Below, in pieces: positions 57,009 to 64,000 of a stretch of 64,000 bases of DNA. This DNA is from Apodospora peruviana (taxonomy: Eukaryota; Ascomycota; Sordariomycetes; Sordariales; Lasiosphaeriaceae): assembly GCA_033439685.1 (NCBI GenBank), contig JAUEDM010000007.1, positions 310,001-374,000 on the forward strand, written 5' to 3'. A model generated the notes under the pieces. That model worked only from the letters and a program-made list of their open reading frames with translations. It made no database searches and was not told the origin of the DNA. Position 1 is the first letter of the stretch. Each line of letters starts with the position of its first letter. The position numbers and the translations under genes were made by a program.

Positions 57009-58350
57009 ATGGTCAAGGCCGGTAAGCTTCCTTGTGAACGCACAAATTATCTCGCTGGTTATCGAATTGGACGGTTATTCTAACGTGTTCTCGATCAACA
57101 GTTGTTGCTGGCGCCTCCGGCGGTATTGGACAGGTTAGACACCTTCCGGAGATTCCATCAAGGGAGAGATAGATATGCGATCCCAGACGTCATTTGAAGC
57201 TGACAAGATGCTGTATCACAGCCCCTGTCCCTCCTCCTCAAGCTCTCGCCACTCGTCGACGAGCTGGCCTTGTACGATGTCGTCAACACCCCCGGTGTCG
57301 CGACCGATCTGTCCCACATCTCCTCCAACGCCGTGAGTTACAAAACCGAGCTGCCTCCGCGCCGTGGCCTTCAACTAACAAAAGCCCGGAATATAGACAA
57401 CCACCGGCTACCTCCCCAAGGACGACGGTGCCAAGAAGGCCTTCAAGGATGCCGACATCATCGTCATCCCGGCCGGTATTCCCCGGAAGCCCGGCATGAG
57501 CCGTGACGATCTCTTCAACATCAACGCGGGCATCGTCAAGGGCCTGATCGAGGTCGCCGCCGAAGTCGCCCCCAAGGCGTTCATCCTCGTCATTTCTAAT
57601 CCTGTCAACTCGACGGTGCCCATCTCGGCCGAGGTCCTCAAGGCCAAGGGCGTCTTCAACGCCCAACGCCTATTTGGTGTTACTACTCTCGACATCGTCC
57701 GCGCCGAGACTTTTGTTGCCGAGATCGCCGGCAAGGCCAACCCCCAGGAGCTTACCGTCCCCGTCATTGGCGGCCACTCCGGCGAGACCATCGTCCCGCT
57801 CTTCAGCAAGGTCACCCCGGCTGTGACGATTCCGGATGACAAGTACGATGCTCTTGTCAACCGTGTCCAGTTCGGTGGTGATGAGGTCGTCAAGGCCAAG
57901 GACGGTGCTGGTTCGGCTACTCTCTCGATGGCTTATGCTGGTTACAGGTAGGGGTTTCCGATGGTTTGGCATCTTGTGAGGGTTGTGGATGCTGACTCTC
58001 CGCAGATTCGCTGAGAAGCTGCTCAAGGCTCTCAAGGGCGCCAAGGGCCTCGTCGAGCCCAGCTACGTCTACCTGCCCGGTGTCCCCGGCGGCAAGGAGA
58101 TCCAGGAGAAGACCGGCCTGGACTTCTTCTCCGTCCCCATCGAGCTCGGAGTAAGCCCCTATTTCGAGCCTACATAATAGTTAAGAGAAACTGACATGTT
58201 GTACAGCCCAACGGAGCCGAGAAGGCCATCAACATCCTCACCGACCTCACCTCCAAGGAGCAGACCCTCCTCGACGCCTGCGTCAAGGGCCTCAAGGGCA
58301 ACATCGAGAAGGGCGTCACCTTTGCCAACGCCCCCCCGCAGCAAAAGTGA
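57009..58350 (+). CDS. Malate dehydrogenase, cytosolic type
   Basis: Six exons (57009-57021, 57102-57133, 57222-57332, 57397-57947, 58006-58150, 58207-58350) give 331 residues. The NAD-binding [17 protein letters not shown] lies directly at the N-terminus, so there is no mitochondrial presequence. Other motifs are [51 protein letters not shown], the catalytic His in [13 protein letters not shown] and [14 protein letters not shown]. It interconverts malate and oxaloacetate with NAD. The C-terminus ends PPQQK, not a PTS1 signal, so a cytosolic role is most likely. Tiny first exons are usual for this gene family. Confidence 0.95.
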
Positions 58351-59478
58351 ATCATCCCCTCTTCCCTTTGAAATGTTGTGATTACTTTTGCGTGCATGGT
58401 CTTGCTTATGAGGCAGGCTTGTTCGTATGTTTGGTCCCGGAATCGCTCTGTGGCTCTTTTTCATGTTTTCATCATGGCAAGGTAGCCGCTGGCTGGCAGG
58501 GGACAAAGTAACGAAACGGTTCTATAGAACAAAAAATAGAAGATTCTTTTAGTTCATCTAGAGTTGGTGGCTGATTCGTTTTACTTCTCACTACTAGGCT
58601 GTAAACAACAAAATAAATGTCCAGGAAAGTTTATCGTCAATAATTTCAACGGGAGGGAAGGGATGATGGATCTGTTGAGTTTTAACCTATGATCAACGTT
58701 TCAGGGAAGAGGCCAAGCATTCCAAGAACAGGATGTCAAATATGTCCTTCTTTGGATGAGGTGGGGTTTCCCGGTAAGAGTAAGGCAGGAAGCAACCGAA
58801 GGGAGATGGAGAATGTACAACCAACCAGCGTAGAACAACTGCATCTTCAACATGGAACACCCACAGAGACAGAGACACAAAGATCAAGGATTCGTAGCAT
58901 TGTAGATCGAATCGATAGACATACATAACTATTCCATATCAGTTGTTTCTCGTGCCAACGAACTTGGCAACTTACCATACGTATATCTCCCTTCACAGAG
59001 TGATCTATTATTTACATAACAATGTATATATAGTTGTCCATTACATCCATATCTTGGCTGTCATACAGTGAGGACGAAGACAACTCCTATACACACAACG
59101 GGGCACGATGCCTCAGAACCCAAACAAGACGCAAGTGAACAAGCTTTGAGTAAGGTATGCCTATCGGAGCCCCTTTCTTTGATGGACCAACGCCAATACA
59201 TGCATGCTTCCGAGATACTAACAAAATGCCAATGTCAACCCACCAACGCCCACTACCAAGCCAAACTCCAAATAACCTATGCTGATATGAACGCGTGCTA
59301 ATTATAACGTATCCTCCACCACCTGCATGCCATTCCTCCTCTCTTTCTTTAGATATTTCCTGACCCCACGATTATGGTAGAGGGTGTTGCTGCACTACCA
59401 GACTGCCGGTGCTCCAATACATCCCCTTACATCCCTCCATATACAACTTTCCGAACTTGCTGCTATCGCATCCGTAGA
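58351..59478. other. Intergenic region
   Basis: 3' flanks of two convergent genes. No gene is visible. Confidence 0.5.
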
Positions 59479-60416
59479 TTACGCCGCCTTACCAGCACCC
59501 GAAATAGTCTTGATCTGGAACACCGCCCCAGGAAGCTCGCTCGACTCCGCCTGCACGGTGGCTTGGATCCCCATGGCCGCCAGCGCGCCTCTCACAATAC
59601 CGCACGGGAACCAGAGAAACTTGTTTTCTATCAGCCTTCTTTCCTTCCTTTCACAAGACAGAGAAATAAACATACCGGTTGTGCCCGTAAAACAGCCTGC
59701 CCACCCATCTCGGCGCTCATCCTCGAAAAGGGTCGAAACGCGTTATCAGTGAGAACATATACCCCCTATTTTCACACACAATGTCAGCCCCCTCAGTCCT
59801 TGGTATCTGTGTAGGATCCCGCTGCTTGTTTCTGCTCGCCCCCTCCCTGTGGTATGGTGTGTACGTACCCGATGATTAGTCTTCAAATTATCCACCTGCT
59901 TCCGGAAAACCAGCGTCCAGAGGTCTTTGCACAAAAACTTGATCACGTCAAGCGTATCGTTGAACCGTGGCCTGTCTCTTGAAAACCTATCCCGCCAAAA
60001 ACCCAACCAACACATCAGCAAACTGGAAGCCAATTCTCATAACCCATTCACCATGACGGAAAAAGGGGGACTTACCGCTCAACTAACCCCTGCCCAACTC
60101 GATAACCCAACCCTTCCAGCCTAAAAAAGACGGCATCTTTTTCTTCTTCCTCGTCCATTTTCCTGCTGCTACTTGCCGGTCCTGGTTGTACGTTTTTTGC
60201 GCCTTGTGATTGTATTGTTCCATCCTCAACTGAGGGTGCGGTTGTGGTATCGGCCGCAGCAGCAGCAGCAGCAATAACGTCCTCCTCGAGTTGGTTCGTG
60301 ACGCGGTAGGCCATCGGCACGAGCTCGATCAACAAAAAATCGAGGGATGATGCCGAGAGAAAGCGGGCGTTGGGGTCGGTTGCCCCGTAGGGAGGCATTA
60401 CCGCTTCGAAGGACAT
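59479..60416 (-). CDS. TRAPP complex subunit Trs33/TRAPPC6
   Basis: Four exons, 60076-60416, 59869-59986, 59676-59765 and 59479-59619, give 229 residues. The Bet3-superfamily motifs [49 protein letters not shown] and [18 protein letters not shown] are characteristic of Trs33. The protein is part of the core TRAPP complex that activates Rab1/Ypt1 in ER-Golgi and Golgi transport. A disordered Ala/Thr/Ser loop (residues about 50-100) is inserted after the first helix and looks fungal-specific. The last intron uses an AACAAG acceptor with a GGCTGAT branch site, which keeps the frame. Confidence 0.93.
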
Positions 60417-61554
60417 TCTTTTCTATGTCTTGTGTGTCTGGGTTGGGGTACGCTATGCTTTGCTGCAAATCGTTGAAAAGGGTCGGATGAAGAGTAATCG
60501 AACGGAAGGTGGGTGTCTGTTTCGTAGTGGTCGTCGAGGCTGTGGGAACGGAATTCTTAGGCTGCCCTCGATGGGGCGGTTGCGCCGGTAAATTTTGTTC
60601 TCGGGATTGTGGGCAAGGCAGTTTCGATCTCGTCTGGGAAGTCGCTGGTTTATTACGTCGAAACAATTCCTGAGCGTGGATGTGCCGGTACGGTGTGTCG
60701 CGAGTGTTCGTTGAATGTGGTTGTTAGTTGTTGTCAGCTACAGGTTGGAGTCGCGGCGTGTTCCTTGCGTCCCCCACATTTTGGTCCCTGAAAGTGACAG
60801 CTCTGTGAGCTCTAATATGCACATACCCACATTTATGCAACTACCCACAAATATCTGCGTCATCTCAACAGCACGAGCAGTAAAGACAGTCAACTCGTTT
60901 TGATTCGTTGGTCCTCTGGTCAATTAAACCATCAGACCGAAGCCGATGGTAGGTATCAACCAGACGAAGCCGTGGTATCTTGAACCTTGTCCTCGACAGG
61001 AATATATATGCCCCAATGGTGCTTTGTTCCCGTTTTCGCGTCGCCTTAATTAAGCCTGCCGTCTCAAACTCCATTGCTAACCCGTCCGAACTGTACATCA
61101 TCCCAGTAGTAACAAGTTTTACCATACAACTCCAATCCATGCCCTGATGCGCCGACTCAATGTGAAAATTGCGAAAGAAATCGAAAAGTAACCCAAAGGC
61201 GAGAGGATTGAGTGGTGAATATGCACCACGATTAACGCTCGCCAGCCCGCAGCTATCGACTCGCTGCTTGGATGTGCTTGTCTCATGCTGTCTTTGCCAT
61301 ATTGTCCGTCTCTGGGATTTGTTGTTGGTGCATCTGGCAACGAGACAAATAGATCATCTCTTGACCTTTGACATGGCCATCAAATCGGCTTTCCCAAAGC
61401 GGGATATGAAAGATCAGTTACCGGAGACATGCACACCCACCCATACAGACGGCCCCAGCGACCAAGAGAGAAACACTTGGAATTCTCTCAACGAACCACA
61501 AAGATCGTCGCCTCAGTAGGCATATATGAGATACCTCCGGCGTCGCCACCACTT
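60417..61554. other. Intergenic region
   Basis: Upstream of Trs33 and downstream of the SUMO ligase gene. No gene or clear element is visible. Confidence 0.5.
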
Positions 61555-63535
61555 CTAGTAGGAGCCAGAGTAGCTTGGGCCGTTGGATCCATAGTTGGTC
61601 CGCTTGATAGGCCGAGGCGGCTCGTCCTCGTCCGACGACAGTGTCAAGTCAATAACTTCAGACGCTGGTCGCTTGTTGCTGATCGAGGATCTGGGCATTG
61701 TGGAGCTGTCCCGAGACGTGCCGTTGGATGGCGTGCCCATGTACGCAGGGGCGGGAGGCACAGGTGCACGAGTACCTGACGGAGTGTGATGGGTTGGTGT
61801 ACGAAACATTTCAGAGATATAGAAGTCATCCTCGAGATTGAGACTCGTCTCCTGTGGCTCTGCCTTCAGTTTCTTGGCAGGCGGTCCTGGAACCGCCCAC
61901 TTGCCGTCCGGTTCGATGGTGACTTGCTCGACTGAGTCCGATGTCCCTTGAATAATTTCCATAACGTATCTATATCCAAGTCAGCAATAACGTAATCATT
62001 GAAATCAAGATCACCAGAACTGACTCGTCCACTGCCAGCTGGTCATATGGCGCTGGCTTGTTACAGATCGGACAAATCCATTGTGGACCCTGCTCCTGCA
62101 GTTGCAAATACGACGTCGCATCGAAGCACTGGATGTGACTGCACCCGAAAGATCTAACTGGATGCTTCAGTCTCATGTATGAGAGCGGACACTTGAGACT
62201 GATGTTCTGAGATGTGGCAATGACATCGGGATCGTTTGCCTTCTTGGCGACTAGAGAAAGTCAGAACAGAAGGCAGAGATACGAGTAGATACCTGGTTCT
62301 TACTCTCCACAATGACCGAGTCCTTGCGAATCTTTTTATTAATGCGCTTGACCAGCTCCTCGACCGGAAAGATCTTGCACACATAGACGCCAAAGTAAAA
62401 TTTCTATTCACGTTAGCTGAGCTCTCTCAAAAGAAACCTAGATTAGCACGCCCACAAGCAGCTTAAACTCATCATGAGCCTTCTGCTCGTTCAAGGAGAC
62501 TGAATTTACCTTTTGCGTCGAGGCATAAGTAAACTCAACGGTGTTCACATAGCCAGTCAGCCTCAGGCGCAACGAGTCCGTGATGTCAACCGGTCTCGTA
62601 GATCCAGGTTTATTCTTCAGGCCTCGCAGGTTCGCCTTAAGGTCGCCACTGTTGACCTTGAGCCCAGACTCGTACGGGAATGCAATATCCTGGACGCCTG
62701 TATTGCCGCCAGCGCAAAACACCATGACCCTGTAATTGGGATACTCCACGCACTGTTGCAGAAACAGGCTATCCATGGCCTTGAACTGAACGGTGACCGA
62801 ATATCGGTGCTGCGGGGATACTGTGTGCCCAAAATTAGCAACGAAGCAGACGAGGGCGGGAAAGACGTGCCCTCACATGTCTTTATCTCGCCGACTCGAT
62901 GCACAATCTCGTAGAAGGGGCTCGTCTTGTATTGAAACGCTGGTTTGTCACGGTCAGCAAGGAGAGCAGCTAGATTATAACCGAGCTTTGGAACAAATGG
63001 CGTACGTGACGATTGGAACGAGCCCGACGGCCGGTGCCCGTTCGTCGGAAGGGTGTAGCTCGAGCCTGAACTGTAGGGCGACATTGTGGCATAACTCGGA
63101 GTTGTAGGGACACGAGGGGTTGGCGGGAGATAGTACTGCGTCGAGGTCGTCGGCGGAGGTAGTGGTTTGTTGACAGCCTGCACGTTCGCAAGCGCTGGAA
63201 CGGAAATACCGGCTTGCTTGTGGACGCTTGCTTGGATTTCGTAAAATCGCTGGGCATCACCTGTATTTGCGCATTCGTTGATCACTAGAAAGTGGTGCGC
63301 AAAAGGAGCGAAGTGAGTTAAAAGTTGCGCGAAGGTAAGAGTGTGCGGATTGAAGAGTTCACCTACACTGCATGATCCGCCTCTGTAGATCTGACTTATT
63401 GCCCGTTTTTGTCAGTCCATTCACGGCGCAAATGGATTGCAGAACGGCCTTTTGTATCGCAGGTATCTGGACGGTGCGGATGAGAGCCTGGACCTCGCTC
63501 TTGGGAGGCGAGGAGGGAGTGTCCAAAATATCCAT
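61555..63535 (-). CDS. SUMO E3 ligase, PIAS/Siz type
   Basis: Six exons (63367-63535, 62877-63284, 62510-62820, 62304-62403, 62025-62250, 61555-61969) give 542 residues. Domains in order: an N-terminal SAP-like domain (LQSICAVNGLTKTGNKSDLQRRI), a PINIT domain (from FYEIVHRVGEIKT to LRLTGYVNTVEF), and an SP-RING with ISLKCPLSYMRLKHPVRSFGCSHIQCFDATSYL and QWICPICNKPAPYDQL. Near the C-terminus EVIDLTLSSDEDEP is a classic SUMO-interaction motif with acidic tail. It promotes SUMO transfer from Ubc9 to nuclear substrates. The start chosen is the ATG of MDILDTPSS. The frame stays open upstream but without family similarity. Confidence 0.92.
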
Positions 63536-64000
63536 GGTCGGTCTTTCGATAAATGTAGTCGGTAGGTCGCCCCGCGCCCGCGCCGAGCCCCTCGCAAATC
63601 GGTTCGGCCGTACGTGTCGGTTGCTGTTTGGCGAGGAAGGAGCGAACGAGGACCGGGTCGCGTGCCTGCTTTGCGCGTCGTCGAGGTCGGGAGTTCGGGG
63701 GTCGAAAATCGGACGGGGGAAGGCACGGAGGTAAGCTGCTGCCAGCCGGCGCCTGCTACGCTTAATGCGCGTGGTGCCGTCCGGTGCGCCTCGGGTCTCT
63801 CCAAAGACCAAACTTTGGGATAGCTTGCTCCAACGGGAGTCCCCCCGTGCTGGCTTGCGATATGTCCACGAACGATTATGAACAGTTCGACTCACCAAGT
63901 GGTTCGAGGTATTCCGGATCGGCGCAGGTCTGGGGGTCACGGTTCACGACGACGACTCAGCGCTCGAGTAACGCACACTCGACTCGAGTCTCAACGATCT
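63536..64000. other. Promoter region of the SUMO ligase and window end
   Basis: No complete gene. Nothing is recognised at the right edge. Confidence 0.4.

Overview
The window is nuclear DNA of a filamentous ascomycete (Pezizomycotina, most likely Sordariomycetes). The evidence is short GT-AG introns of about 45-100 bp with CTNAC-like branch sites, wide gene spacing, fungal-only families (HET, DUF6594, DUF8021, DUF1996, DUF2235 hydrolase, CYP61), AT-rich blocks that look like decayed repeats, and frequent ACCTAGGT/ACCTAAGGT motifs between genes. The species cannot be named from the sequence alone. Exon joins were made by hand from splice signals, and the reading phase was checked for every multi-exon model. 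Families were recognised from motifs, without a database search.

Left part (1-23 kb): an AT-rich end, a frameshifted AKR7-type aldo/keto reductase, a 223-bp MITE-like inverted-repeat element, an acidic conserved-type protein, and a mannosyl-3-phosphoglycerate synthase (GT55) carrying long Ser, Gly and Asn/Gly tracts. Then come two large gene-poor stretches (6.5-13.9 and 14.1-18.3 kb) rich in microsatellites, with one 67-residue Cys-rich ORF between them. After these lie a secreted DUF8021 protein and a secreted amidohydrolase of the 6-methylsalicylate decarboxylase/ACMSD type in nine exons.

Middle part (23-48 kb) is accessory in character: a DUF6594 membrane protein head-to-head with a protein carrying two retropepsin-like segments that lack the catalytic Asp, a CYP61/ERG5-like P450 with a modified haem-binding motif, a DUF2235 hydrolase, a RING protein, a secreted DUF1996 protein, tRNA-like relics, a 943-residue low-complexity orphan, a partial DUF6594 gene with a decayed second copy, and a HET-domain protein.

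Right part (48-64 kb) is mostly conserved housekeeping: a small unknown gene, an intact aldo/keto reductase, a dynamin-type GTPase, OHCU decarboxylase (uric acid breakdown), ribosomal protein eL28, cytosolic malate dehydrogenase, the TRAPP subunit Trs33 and a PIAS/Siz-type SUMO ligase. There is no clear biosynthetic cluster. The P450, amidohydrolase and reductases are scattered and not obviously co-regulated. I found no convincing new multi-gene system. The best leads are the repeat-expanded GT55 enzyme, the variant ERG5-like P450 with a duplicated promoter segment, the DUF6594/retropepsin-like pair and the DUF6594 duplication.
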